Origin: Treponema sp. OMZ 798
Lineage (GTDB): Bacteria > Spirochaetota > Spirochaetia > Treponematales > Treponemataceae
Direction: 5' to 3'
Length of the DNA: 64,000 nt
Assembly: GCF_024181385.1 (NCBI RefSeq)
Contig: NZ_CP051305.1
Location: 62,001-126,000, forward strand
Under the pieces are notes generated by a model. That model was not told the DNA's origin and searched no databases. It saw only the letters and a program-made list of their open reading frames with translations. Positions 1 to 8,696 of the stretch are shown here, one piece after another (position 1 is the stretch's first letter; the number at the start of each line of letters is the position of its first letter). The position numbers and the translations under genes were made by a program.

Positions 1-8
1 TCTCAAAA

Positions 9-1253
9 ATGAATAACGGTATGATTAAAATTATTACAGGAGTGAGGCGATCAGGTAAATCGTTTTTACTTTTTAATTTATTTTATAAATATTTGCTGAA
101 ACAAGGAATTAAAAAACAAAACATAATAACACTTGCTATGGATGACTCTGAAAATTCAGAATTTTTAAATCCTGAAAAACTGGCAAGTTTTTTGCAAAAC
201 AGAACGAATGATGAAACTGAGCCGTACTTTATTTTACTGGATGAAGTTCAATTGCTTATTAATCGCGAAGAATTAAAAAACAAAGATTCTTTCATTAAGC
301 TCTATGGAATATTAAACGGTTTATTGCGTAAAAACAATGTTGATGTTTATGTAACAGGGAGCAACTCCAAATTGCTTTCGAGTGATGTACTGACTGAATT
401 TAGGGGCAGAGGAGATGAGATACATATAGCTCCGCTTTCTTTTTCCGAATATTATCCGGTTGTTCAAGGTGATATATATGCAGCATGGAATAATTATCTC
501 ATGTATGGCGGAATGCCTTATATTTTACGCCTTTCAAATGACGAAGAAAAAGTCCGTTATCTAACACGTTTAAATAGTGAGATATATTTGAAAGACATCA
601 GTGAAAGATATGCAATCTCAAATAGCTCCGGTATGGAAGAATTGCAAAAAGTTATTTCCTCATCAATTGGATCGCTTATAAATCCGCAAAAAATAGTTAA
701 TACTTTTATTACAGGCGGACAAAAAGGAATTTCAGCACCCACAATAAAAGACTATCTTCAATATCTTCAGGACGCTTTTTTAATCCAAAAAGCGGAAAGA
801 TATGATGTAAAAGGAAGAAAATATATAACAACGCCGGTAAAGTACTATTATGCCGATACAGGACTACGTAATGCAATTTTAGGATTTAGACAATTTGAAG
901 AAACGCATCTCATGGAGAATGTTATATACAACGAGCTTATTTTCCGCGGGTTTTCCGTAGATGTCGGTGTCGTTGAAATAAATTGTAAAGAAAATAAGGG
1001 CAATGTACGCAAACAACTTGAAGTAGATTTTGTTGCAAATCTTGGAAATAGAAGATATTATATTCAATCTGCATTTGCAATTCCCGATTTAGAAAAAATG
1101 CAGCAGGAGCAATCTTCATTGCTGCATGTACCTGATTCCTTTAAAAAAATAATAGTTGTCGGAACACAAAGTCCTATTTGGAGAAATGAACAAGGCATAA
1201 CTATTATGAGCATTTATGACTTTTTGCTCAATGAAAATAGCCTTGATGTTTAG
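9..1253 (+). CDS. AAA-family ATPase with DUF4143 domain, 5' end outside the window
   Basis: The visible part has a Walker A motif GVRRSGKS (residues 11-18) and a Walker B FILLDE (74-79), followed by a sensor-like stretch VTGSNSK. The C-terminal half resembles DUF4143, with a nuclease-fold-like segment LEVDFVANL...YYIQ near residues 340-350. Proteins of this family normally have about 20-30 residues before the Walker A motif. The reading frame stays open to the window edge, so the ATG at 9 is probably internal and the true start lies upstream. The family is widespread in host-associated bacteria as stand-alone ATPases with no settled function. No partner gene is visible; the next gene is 180 bp away and unrelated. 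The family call is firm, the function unknown. Confidence 0.8.
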   Translation: MNNGMIKIITGVRRSGKSFLLFNLFYKYLLKQGIKKQNIITLAMDDSENSEFLNPEKLASFLQNRTNDETEPYFILLDEVQLLINREELKNKDSFIKLYGILNGLLRKNNVDVYVTGSNSKLLSSDVLTEFRGRGDEIHIAPLSFSEYYPVVQGDIYAAWNNYLMYGGMPYILRLSNDEEKVRYLTRLNSEIYLKDISERYAISNSSGMEELQKVISSSIGSLINPQKIVNTFITGGQKGISAPTIKDYLQYLQDAFLIQKAERYDVKGRKYITTPVKYYYADTGLRNAILGFRQFEETHLMENVIYNELIFRGFSVDVGVVEINCKENKGNVRKQLEVDFVANLGNRRYYIQSAFAIPDLEKMQQEQSSLLHVPDSFKKIIVVGTQSPIWRNEQGITIMSIYDFLLNENSLDV

Positions 1254-1432
1254 GTTTTAATCTGAGAGAATGCCGATTTGATAAAATTTCTATATTTACG
1301 GCAGCATCCGAATACCAAATCAATTTTATTTATAAGATTCTCTAAATTCTATTCGCTCAATTTTCCCGATTTTTTTTCAATATGCACTTTTCTTTTGCTG
1401 AAAATATGTTATAATGCTTTTAGGTGGTATAG

Positions 1433-2401
1433 ATGATTAGTGATAGACAGAAGCTGGAGGCTTTAAGTAATACTCCTCTTTTTGCAGGATGGGATGAGGT
1501 TTACTTAAAGGATATAGCCGATAGGGCAGGGATAGACAGCTATCAAAAAGGCGATGTTATTTTTAAACAGGACACATGCGGTGACCGTTTTTATATTATT
1601 GTAGAAGGAAACGTTATCATTTTGTCTCCTGAAGATAATTCCGTCCTTGCCGAATTTGTAGCAGGCGAGATGTTCGGCGAAACGGCAATGTTGACCGGAG
1701 AAGAACAAAAGGCAATCGCTTCTGCCAATGAAGATACTGTCATCCTCTCTTTCCCGAAAGACGGTACACCTATGGAAGATGTCTTTAAGGATAATCCCGT
1801 AACCTATGCTCAACTGTTAAAGTCCTTCTTGGTTATGGTTTCAAGAAGAACCCGGAAGGCGAACTCTTTAATAAAAGAAAACTCTCCCATAATGCAGGAA
1901 TTACAAAAGCAGGTTTATGGGGATAAGCTTACGGGTCTTTTAAACAAGGCCTATCTTGAAGAAAACATTGCAGAGTTTATGAAAAGCTCTTTTTCTCTTA
2001 TTATGATGAAGCCCGATAATTTTAAGGCTATCAACGACACCTACGGCCACGAAAAAGGCGATGCCTGTCTTACCTTTATAGGCAATCATTTAAGCCGCTT
2101 TTTGGATACAGATTCGGTTTTAATCCGTTATCAGGGGAACGAATTTGCCGTTTTAACGCCCGAATTAGGACGTACCGGGGCTGCAAGTTTAGCCGAAAAG
2201 ATAAAGGCAGAGCTTGAAAATTTGGATATATCTCCGGTCTTAAACAATGCTTTTAAATTGAGCATGAGTTTAGGTATCTTGCTCTATCCGGATACAAAGA
2301 TTGCAAAGCCTGAATTTATAAAACAATGCTCCGAAATGCCTCTTATAGGAAGAGCCCGTGGCGGCTCCCTCATTCTATTTGAGGAGGATATAAATGAATA
2401 G
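1433..2401 (+). CDS. cNMP-binding domain plus degenerate GGDEF domain protein
   Basis: The 322-residue protein has an N-terminal cyclic-nucleotide-binding (CAP_ED-like) fold at about residues 15-130 and a C-terminal GGDEF fold at about 160-320. Both active sites look worn. The phosphate-binding cassette reads GETAMLTGEEQKAIAS, with Lys where the nucleotide-contacting Arg is expected. The signature GGDEF is QGNEF (234-238), and the first metal-binding Asp of the DxD strand is Lys (KPDNFKAIND). It is therefore probably a non-catalytic partner or receptor rather than a diguanylate cyclase. The stop codon overlaps the next gene by 8 bp, indicating translational coupling with a paralog of the same architecture. 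An extended -10 (TGtTATAAT, 1407-1415) and an AGGTGG Shine-Dalgarno precede the ATG. Confidence 0.85.
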   Translation: MISDRQKLEALSNTPLFAGWDEVYLKDIADRAGIDSYQKGDVIFKQDTCGDRFYIIVEGNVIILSPEDNSVLAEFVAGEMFGETAMLTGEEQKAIASANEDTVILSFPKDGTPMEDVFKDNPVTYAQLLKSFLVMVSRRTRKANSLIKENSPIMQELQKQVYGDKLTGLLNKAYLEENIAEFMKSSFSLIMMKPDNFKAINDTYGHEKGDACLTFIGNHLSRFLDTDSVLIRYQGNEFAVLTPELGRTGAASLAEKIKAELENLDISPVLNNAFKLSMSLGILLYPDTKIAKPEFIKQCSEMPLIGRARGGSLILFEEDINE

Positions 2402-3362
2402 CTCAAAACAAAAATGGCTTGAAATTTTACAGACGGCACGGCTCTTTGCTCATCTTTCTCTGGGTGAGATTCAAGTTTTAGCTGAAGCTATGTTTTATTC
2501 CGAATTTGAAGAAGGGCAGGCCTTGGTTTATGAAGGCGAATCGGGCAATGAGCTTTTTATCATAGTCAAGGGTTCTATTTCCGTTTCGGTAAAATCCGAA
2601 GGAAAGGAAATTGAACTTGTCCGCCTCGGAGCAGGAGACTTTTTCGGTGAGATGGCTATGCTTGAACAGGAGCATAGGTCGGCAACCTGTAAGGCTGTAG
2701 AATCTACTTCCTGTCTTGTTTTAAAATCCCAAGATTTTTCTTCCCTCATTATCGATCAGCCGAAAATTGCTTCGACGGTTTTGTACAATATGCTTAAAAT
2801 CACAGGCAGTAGATTAAGTAAAACGGACGGGCTTTTGTCGCAGATAATCAGATGGGGTGATGATGCAAAAAAACGCGCCATTACCGATGAGTTTACAGGG
2901 CTTTACAATAGAAGATATTTAGATGAGTCCTTTGAAAGCCTATTGAAGCGCTGTGTCCGCCAGCACATCGGGGTAAGCTTTGCCATGGTGGATATCGACC
3001 ACTTTGGTCAGCTTAACAGGGACTACGGAGCCGTTTTTTGTGATAAGGTTCTATTAGCCATTGTCGAAGTTTTTAAGCGCAATTTTGATACGGACGATAT
3101 TTTAATCCGATACGGCGGAGATGAGTTTTCATTTATTATCCGAGGAATGTTGGAAAGAGCCGAATATCAGTGCAAAAAAGTATGTACCGAGGTTAACGCC
3201 TTGACCTTTCAAGAGCATCCCGAGTTACGGGTTTCATGCTCGATCGGCCTTGCAGCATATGACGAAAAGATGACAACAGCTGAGCTTTTAAAATTTGCCG
3301 ATACAGCTCTTTATTCTGCAAAAGAAACCGGAAGAAACAGGGTTTTTGTTTATAAAAAATAG
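2394..3362 (+). CDS. cNMP-binding domain plus GGDEF diguanylate cyclase
   Basis: This 322-residue paralog of the preceding gene has the same length and domain order. The cNMP-binding cassette is canonical (GEMAMLEQEHRSAT, residues 85-98). The cyclase signature GGDEF is intact at 241-245, and the metal-binding strand reads VDIDHF (199-204). The ND...GH..GD region is less conserved (NRDYGAVFCDK). No canonical RxxD product-inhibition site lies five residues before GGDEF. Known biology of the family suggests cytoplasmic c-di-GMP synthesis gated by a bound nucleotide or other ligand at the N-terminus; this is inferred. The 8-bp overlap with the upstream gene suggests the two products work as a pair, perhaps a heterodimer with one active and one regulatory subunit. 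Confidence 0.88.
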   Translation: MNSSKQKWLEILQTARLFAHLSLGEIQVLAEAMFYSEFEEGQALVYEGESGNELFIIVKGSISVSVKSEGKEIELVRLGAGDFFGEMAMLEQEHRSATCKAVESTSCLVLKSQDFSSLIIDQPKIASTVLYNMLKITGSRLSKTDGLLSQIIRWGDDAKKRAITDEFTGLYNRRYLDESFESLLKRCVRQHIGVSFAMVDIDHFGQLNRDYGAVFCDKVLLAIVEVFKRNFDTDDILIRYGGDEFSFIIRGMLERAEYQCKKVCTEVNALTFQEHPELRVSCSIGLAAYDEKMTTAELLKFADTALYSAKETGRNRVFVYKK

Positions 3363-3446
3363 CAGTATCTTCCCCTATTGTAATTTTCCTTAACAAGTGA
3401 TAAAGTAAGCCAAGTAAATTTTTTTTACATTCTTTTTGGAGGCAAA

Positions 3447-4703
3447 ATGAATTATCTTGAATCGAACAACCTCGCAATTATCGCTTGTCCGGGAGGAGAA
3501 GAGTTTGCAAATTTAACGATTAGGAATTTGAAGCATATCTATGCCCGTAAGTTGTACCAGCAAAGCGAAAAACTTGCAAAGAGGTACAATACCTCCGCTG
3601 AGGATATGATTCAAAAGTTTAACTTTTATAACGATTTGTTTGCAGGCAGAATGTCGGTAAACAAAGATACAAATAAAATCCATGTACCTAAATTTAAGGT
3701 AGATGCCCGTTTTACATACTTTATGAACGGGGAATTTAAAACCGAGCTTCTTGAAACAGTCCGAGGAAAAGATGTTTATATTTTTCAGGATGTTGAAAAC
3801 AAGCAGGAAATTATAATTAACGAAGGAAAAAACAAGGTAGTCTTTTCAGTAAATGATCACCTTATGTCCCTCATCGTAACCATAGATGCAGTGCGCCATG
3901 CCGGTGCAGGAAGAATATCCTTGGTTCTTCCGGTTTATCCTTACAGCCGCCAGCATAAAAAGAAGGGAAGGGAAGGTTTGACGGCCAGCTTACTCGGTCA
4001 TATTTATGAAGACCTCGATGTAGAGCAGATTATAACCCTCGATATCCACTCTCGCGAAATTGAAAATTCCTTCCATTCTGCACGTTTACAAAACCTTCAT
4101 GCAAGTTATCAGATTATCCGTGAACTTACTAGAATACTCGATTTAAGTGCCGATTCGGAAGAACAATTTGTAGTTGTTTCTCCCGATTCCGGGGCTGTCG
4201 ACCGCAACAAATTCTATTCGTCGGGCTTGCAAAAACCCCTCGCCATGATATATAAGGAAAGGGATTATTCCGTTGTTACCCAAAATGCCAAACAGTCGAA
4301 TATCATAAGCATTAAGCTTTTGGGAGATGTAGAAGGAAAAAACGCCTTCCTCGCAGACGACATGTTGGGAACGGGAGGAACTCTTTTAAAGGCTATGGAA
4401 TTCTTGAAGAGCAAGGGAGCAAAAAAGGTTATAGCCGCAGTAAGTCTTCCCTTCTTTACGGGAGATGCCATTCAGCAATTTGATGAGGCCTATTCCAAGG
4501 GGCTTTTTTACAGGGTCATAGGTACAAACGCCGTTTACCACACCGAGTTAAAACAAAAAGAATGGTATATCGAAACCGATGTATCGGGTCTCTTTGCTCA
4601 AGTTATTACGCGGCTTCACGAAAACCTCTCGCTTTCGAGTCTCCTCGATAACAGGGATATTATCGAAAAATTGCTTAAAAATGCATCAATGCCTAAAAAA
4701 TAA
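3447..4703 (+). CDS. prs: Ribose-phosphate pyrophosphokinase (PRPP synthetase), extended form
   Basis: The enzyme makes PRPP from ribose 5-phosphate and ATP for nucleotide, His and Trp synthesis. The PRPP-binding loop is DDMLGTGGT (304-312). The flexible catalytic loop is YSRQHKKKGREG (166-177), and DIHSREI (199-205) matches the conserved metal/ATP region. At 418 residues it is about 100 longer than the classical 310-320-residue enzyme; the extra sequence lies mainly in the N-terminal half (about 30-110) and at the C-terminus. A GGAGG Shine-Dalgarno precedes the ATG. The 3' end overlaps the following FGGY kinase gene by 23 bp, so the two are probably co-transcribed. Confidence 0.92.
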   Translation: MNYLESNNLAIIACPGGEEFANLTIRNLKHIYARKLYQQSEKLAKRYNTSAEDMIQKFNFYNDLFAGRMSVNKDTNKIHVPKFKVDARFTYFMNGEFKTELLETVRGKDVYIFQDVENKQEIIINEGKNKVVFSVNDHLMSLIVTIDAVRHAGAGRISLVLPVYPYSRQHKKKGREGLTASLLGHIYEDLDVEQIITLDIHSREIENSFHSARLQNLHASYQIIRELTRILDLSADSEEQFVVVSPDSGAVDRNKFYSSGLQKPLAMIYKERDYSVVTQNAKQSNIISIKLLGDVEGKNAFLADDMLGTGGTLLKAMEFLKSKGAKKVIAAVSLPFFTGDAIQQFDEAYSKGLFYRVIGTNAVYHTELKQKEWYIETDVSGLFAQVITRLHENLSLSSLLDNRDIIEKLLKNASMPKK

Positions 4704-5886
4704 TTTTTGTGCTGCCGTCTTTGACATAGGAACTTCCTCCCTCAAAGGAGCCCTTATAGCCGAAGACGGCAAGGTTTATACTCAAGGCCGCTTATTTTTT
4801 CCTCAAAACCTTGAAGCCGAAACATGGCTTGTTTCTTTTGAAAATCTTTTTAAACAGTTTTCCGACTTTGCGGAAAAAAAAAGCATTGAGATTTGCGGTA
4901 TCTGCATTTCGGGGAACGGACCGAGCTTGGTCGCCGTATCGGAAAAAAGCGAAAGCAGGGATTTTTTGCTTTTATGGAACAAGACCTCTTCCGAAACCTC
5001 TAACGGAAACGCCAAAGAGAAAAATCCTCTTTACGGTAAGTCCATCTTTTTGCCGCGCTTGGACTTATTCAGAAGCTCTTACCCGGAAATATTCGATAAT
5101 GCAAAATATATTTTATCGGGCCCCGAATATTTAATTTATAAGCTTACAAAAAATGCGGTGACCGTTTTACCCGAAAAGAGATATGTATCCGCTTATTGGT
5201 CGGATGAAGAGCTAAAGGCCTTATCAATACCCAAAAAAAAGATCCCACCCTTTGTTCCGCTAGGCGAGCACTGCGGCCTTTACCGTAATATCCCGGTTTT
5301 TGCAGGGCCTCCCGATTTTATAGCAGCCCTCATCGGCACAAACACCTTGAAGCCGGGAAGGGCCTGCGACAGGGCCGGTTCAAGCGAGGGAATAAATATC
5401 TGTATCGAAGCTCCTCCTGAAAGCTCCAAACTGAAAGGCTTACGCCTTCTTCCTTCTCCCATTCCTGACCTTTGGAATCTTTCGTACATAATAGAGGATT
5501 CGGGCAGCCTTTTTTACGAATATATAAAAAAGCACGGGGGGAGTTTTATGGACTTTGATGCCTTTGTGCACAGTATAAATACTATCGAGTCCTATAAAGA
5601 AAATGAAGCGGAAGGAAGGGCTATCATCGAGGCTCTTGCTTTTAAGGTAAAAGAGGGAATGGATTTGCTTGAAAAGGCCGCAGGTTTCCGCCCTGTGTAT
5701 ACACTCTCGGGCGGGCAGGCCAATAACAAACTTTGGCGGGAACTAAAGGCCGAAATTACGGGCAGAGAATTTAAGGTGCTGCAAATAGCCGACGCCGAGC
5801 TCTTGGGCAACGCCGCAATAGTTTTTACTTCTCTTAAACCCTATGCCTCAATAAGCGAAGCCGCAGATGGAATAGCTATATTCTAG
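4681..5886 (+). CDS. FGGY-family carbohydrate kinase
   Basis: The N-terminal phosphate-1 motif FDIGTSSLKGAL and the C-terminal ATP-binding segment LSGGQANNKLWRELKAE...ADAELLGNAAI are typical of xylulokinase/glycerokinase-type FGGY kinases, which phosphorylate sugars or polyols with ATP in the cytoplasm. The ATG at 4681 places the phosphate-1 motif 13 residues from the start; an upstream in-frame start at 4579 would lie deep inside prs and is rejected. With this start the protein is 401 residues, clearly shorter than the usual 480-520, mostly through a compact middle. The sugar substrate cannot be assigned. The start lies inside the last codons of prs, which suggests coupling of sugar phosphorylation to PRPP supply, an inference only. 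Confidence 0.8.
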   Translation: MHQCLKNNFCAAVFDIGTSSLKGALIAEDGKVYTQGRLFFPQNLEAETWLVSFENLFKQFSDFAEKKSIEICGICISGNGPSLVAVSEKSESRDFLLLWNKTSSETSNGNAKEKNPLYGKSIFLPRLDLFRSSYPEIFDNAKYILSGPEYLIYKLTKNAVTVLPEKRYVSAYWSDEELKALSIPKKKIPPFVPLGEHCGLYRNIPVFAGPPDFIAALIGTNTLKPGRACDRAGSSEGINICIEAPPESSKLKGLRLLPSPIPDLWNLSYIIEDSGSLFYEYIKKHGGSFMDFDAFVHSINTIESYKENEAEGRAIIEALAFKVKEGMDLLEKAAGFRPVYTLSGGQANNKLWRELKAEITGREFKVLQIADAELLGNAAIVFTSLKPYASISEAADGIAIF

Positions 5887-5897
5887 CCTGCCGCATA

Positions 5898-5924
5898 GCC
5901 TTATGCGAGAGGCTCGCATAAGGC
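5898..5924. repeat. Perfect 12-bp inverted repeat hairpin
   Basis: Arms GCCTTATGCGAG (5898-5909) and CTCGCATAAGGC (5913-5924) are separated by a 3-nt loop. The hairpin lies between the FGGY kinase stop codon and the convergent LRR lipoprotein gene. No T-tract follows on either strand, so it is not a classical intrinsic terminator, although it may block 3' exonucleases or mark convergent gene ends. Confidence 0.75.
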
Positions 5925-5940
5925 GTATAGCTGTTATGCC

Positions 5941-8001
5941 CTAAAATGTGCTGAACTTCTTTTTTTGTTCGGTTTGATTGCCGACCGGCGGTACTTTCAT
6001 CTTCTCAAGGGCGCTGTAGGTTGTGTATGCGTCATAGTGTGCAGTCTTTACCTGTATGCCGCCTATTTCTAAAGCATTACAGTTGAAAAAGACAGCGGCA
6101 AAGTTTATTCCTGAGGCATTGTAAGGGCAGTTAAGTTTTACTTTTTTTAGAGAAGAACAACCTTTAAAGCAGTAAGACATATCATTAACGCCTTCAGGAA
6201 TATCGGGGCCTTTAATTAAACTTGTGCAGCCTGAAAAACAATTACTCATATTCGTAACATTTGCGGGGATATTCGCAAGCGATACAAGATCGGTACAGTC
6301 TCTAAAACAGCTTTCCATACTTACAAGACCTGCAACCGTTTCGGGCAGTTTAAGGTCTATTTTTTTAGGGGATGCATTCTGTATCTTTTGCCCGAGTGCT
6401 CCCGGACCGGAGCTATCGCCCTTAAAGGCGGCAGCCGGTATGGTTCCGGTTATTTCGATGTAGTAGACACCGTCTGTAGCCGCCGGTTCCGTGTTAAGGT
6501 AGTTTTCCAAATCGGCATAGTCTACCGGTACATATAAAAGAGGCGGAGGATGCGGCAAGATGATAGGGCTTTCAACACCTCCCGAATCTTTCTTGATTAA
6601 CTTCCACTTTTTTGTGTCGCGGGCCTTGTAAAAAGCATCTCTTAAATCTGCGGGAAGGGGATCGGTGAAATCATAGTTGTGTTCATTCGAAGATGTTTTA
6701 AAAAGAGTGCCTTTTGCTCCATCACCCGCTGCACAGGTAGGCAGATTGGTTAAAATGCCGGTAAAAGCGGCCGCATTAAGTTTATTTTCGTTGCATGTGA
6801 ATTCCTTTAACTTAGGAGTGTTTTGAATTAAAAGGCTTTGCAATTCGTTATTTCTACAGAATAGTTTCTCCAATTTAACCGCATTTTGCACATTAAGACT
6901 TGTTAATTTATTTTCGAAGCAGACAACAGACCGTAATTCGGCTAAGTTTTGCAGATCAAGACTTGTCAGTTGATTTTTGTCGCAGACCAGCTTTTGTAAG
7001 CCGGAAAGGCCCCGTACATCAAGGGCGGTAAGCTTGTTGTTAAAGCATTTAAGCTCCGTAATAGAGTTGTTTTTTAAGATAATCTGCGAGCCGGTTGCGG
7101 TCAAGGCGGTTGGCACCCGCTTGGTATATCGGTTTTGTCCGCGCCCTCTACTTCTATTGAACCGCTCGTGCATACTACCGTAACAGTGATTGTCGGTTTA
7201 CTTGGGTCTACGATAAAAATTGCCGCGTTTGATATAATAGGCAGTACAATTTCTTCACTGATGCTTGCACTGTTGTATTTTTTGAGTGTCCAGTGTTTTT
7301 CGTCACGGGCTTTTTCAAAGGCTATTCTCAAGTCTGCCGGAACGGTGCCGTCGAATTTGTAGTTTCCCTCGTTATCGCTCGGGTCTTCGCTGAAAAGAAA
7401 ACATTCGGCGCCGTCGATTGCCTGCCGTGCGGGCAGATCTTTCAGTATGGCGGTCATGGCGGCGGCATCCAGTTGATTAGCGTAGCAGTTCAGTTAACTT
7501 GTCTACTTTAAGTGCCGTTAATTGGTTTTCGTCGCAGTCCAGGTACGATAATTTAGTCACATTGTCTACATTAAGCTCCGTTAATTGGTTCTGATAGCAC
7601 TTCAGGGCTTGCAAGTCGGAAAGTTCCTGTATGTCAAGGGCGGTAAGCTTGTTCCCGCCGCATTTAAGCTCTGTAATTACGGCGTTTTTTAAGGTGATTT
7701 TGTTATCCGCCGCTATTGCCGTAAGTTCGGTTTCTTCACCGCTGTTTATGCTTGTTTTGTCCGCACCTTCTACCGTTACCTTGCTTCCGCCGGAGGTTAT
7801 TACCGTAATTTTTATTGTTTTATTATCAGTGTCTACGGTAAGAACAGCCTTGCCGGGTGTAACAGGCGTAATTGAGCCTCCACCCCCTCCTGCGGCGTTG
7901 GGGCAGGCTGTAAAGAGCCCGATAATCAATAACGATGCGGCAAGTGTGAGGACTGCCGCCCAACTTTTAAAGCATTTTTGGCTTTTGTTTGTGTGTTTCA
8001 T
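5941..8001 (-). pseudogene. Leucine-rich-repeat lipoprotein gene disrupted by two frameshifts
   Basis: Read from 8001 downwards, the gene starts with an AAGGAGG Shine-Dalgarno, a signal peptide and a lipobox (LFTAC) followed by a Gly-rich linker. It then has two copies of a module: a beta-rich VEGADKT...SG segment, leucine-rich repeats with the core LxCxxNxLTxLDV, and a closing KARDxKxWxL segment. The C-terminus (about 5950-6500) carries BspA-like repeats of the CFxxCTxL type. The frame breaks near 7495, where 5 bp of a GAACT-type repeat seem to be missing before CYANQLDAAAMTA, and near 7120, where one G of a G-run seems missing in PSG/VPTALTA. Repairing both gives one continuous protein of roughly 690 residues. 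BspA-like proteins are usually surface adhesins. This may be a decayed gene, a phase-variable gene or sequencing error. Confidence 0.75.
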
Positions 8002-8026
8002 AAGAAACCTCCTTATAATTGTGTAA

Positions 8027-8224
8027 TTTAACCGCCAAGGGCGCAAAGATATTTAAGAGAGATGGTTTTAGATGTGCATTAATTATTCTTGGCGGGGTTT
8101 GCCTATTTTGCGTGTTTTTTAATTTAACCGCTAAGGGCGCGAAGGACGCAAAGAAATTTGAGGGAGATGTTGTAAATTCCTTTATAATTCTTTGCGATCT
8201 TGGCGATCTTTGCGGTTTATTTAA
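8027..8224. repeat. Intergenic CGCAAAG-type repeats, partly inverted
   Basis: Two direct copies of a motif of the form TTAACCGCYAAGGGCGC lie at about 8029-8045 and 8121-8137; the second continues into GAAGGACGCAAAGAA. An inverted relative (TTTGCGATCTTGGCGATC.. then TTTGCGGTTTA) lies at about 8191-8222, so the second and third copies could pair as a long imperfect hairpin. No credible coding region is present. The motif resembles dispersed repeats seen between genes in several bacterial phyla. Confidence 0.6.
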
Positions 8225-8228
8225 AAGA

Positions 8229-8396
8229 GTGCTGAGTGCTGAGTGCTGAGTGCTGAGTGCTGAGTGCTGAGTGCTGAGTGCTGAGTGCTGAGTGCTGAGT
8301 GCTGAGTGCTGAGTGCTGAGTGCTGAGTGCTGAGTGCTGAGTGCTGAGTGCTGAGTGCTGAGTGCTGAGTGCTGAGTGCTGAGTGCTGAGTGCTGA
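8229..8396. repeat. Tandem array of 24 perfect copies of a 7-bp unit
   Basis: The unit GTGCTGA (TCAGCAC on the other strand) is repeated 24 times without a mismatch over 168 bp. The array lies in the gene-free stretch 8002-8696, upstream of the LRR lipoprotein gene on one strand and of an Rpn-type nuclease gene on the other. The minus-strand frame through it reads ALSTQHS repeatedly but has no Shine-Dalgarno sequence or homology and is not called as a gene. Perfect identity of all copies implies recent expansion or ongoing slippage. Confidence 0.97.
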
Positions 8397-8644
8397 GGTA
8401 TTATGGGGGCAAATTCTGCTTTGTCAAGTAGTTTGACAATTTTTTGAGAACTTTTTATTATACTACACCGATACTCTATTTTTCTTTTCATCCTATACAT
8501 TATAGCGCAAGTTTTTGAGAATAACAACTTTTTGGGGAAGTTTTTTAATTTATTTTGGAAAAGGGGGAAATGCTGAATGACGAACGGCGAGTGAAGGGAA
8601 GTTCGAATGGCGAGTGCCGAACTTCGCACTTCGTACTTTGCCCT

Positions 8645-8673
8645 TTGTCAATTTTAATAATTTATGTTATAAT
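8645..8673 (+). promoter_or_regulatory. Sigma-70-type promoter of the Rpn-type nuclease gene
   Basis: The -35 TTGTCA (8645-8650), a 17-bp spacer and an extended -10 TGtTATAAT ending at 8673 precede the gene. A GAGGAGG Shine-Dalgarno follows, giving a short conventional leader before the ATG at 8697. Confidence 0.75.
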
Positions 8674-8696
8674 AATGGGCGAGGAGGCGCAGGAAA

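Noticed and set aside
8229..8396. The repeat array as a CRISPR array
   Set aside because: The unit is 7 bp with no spacers and no cas genes nearby.
7967..8629. A 220-residue minus-strand reading frame with ALSTQHS repeats
   Set aside because: It is the 7-bp array read in frame; no Shine-Dalgarno sequence, no homology, and it overlaps the start of the real lipoprotein gene.
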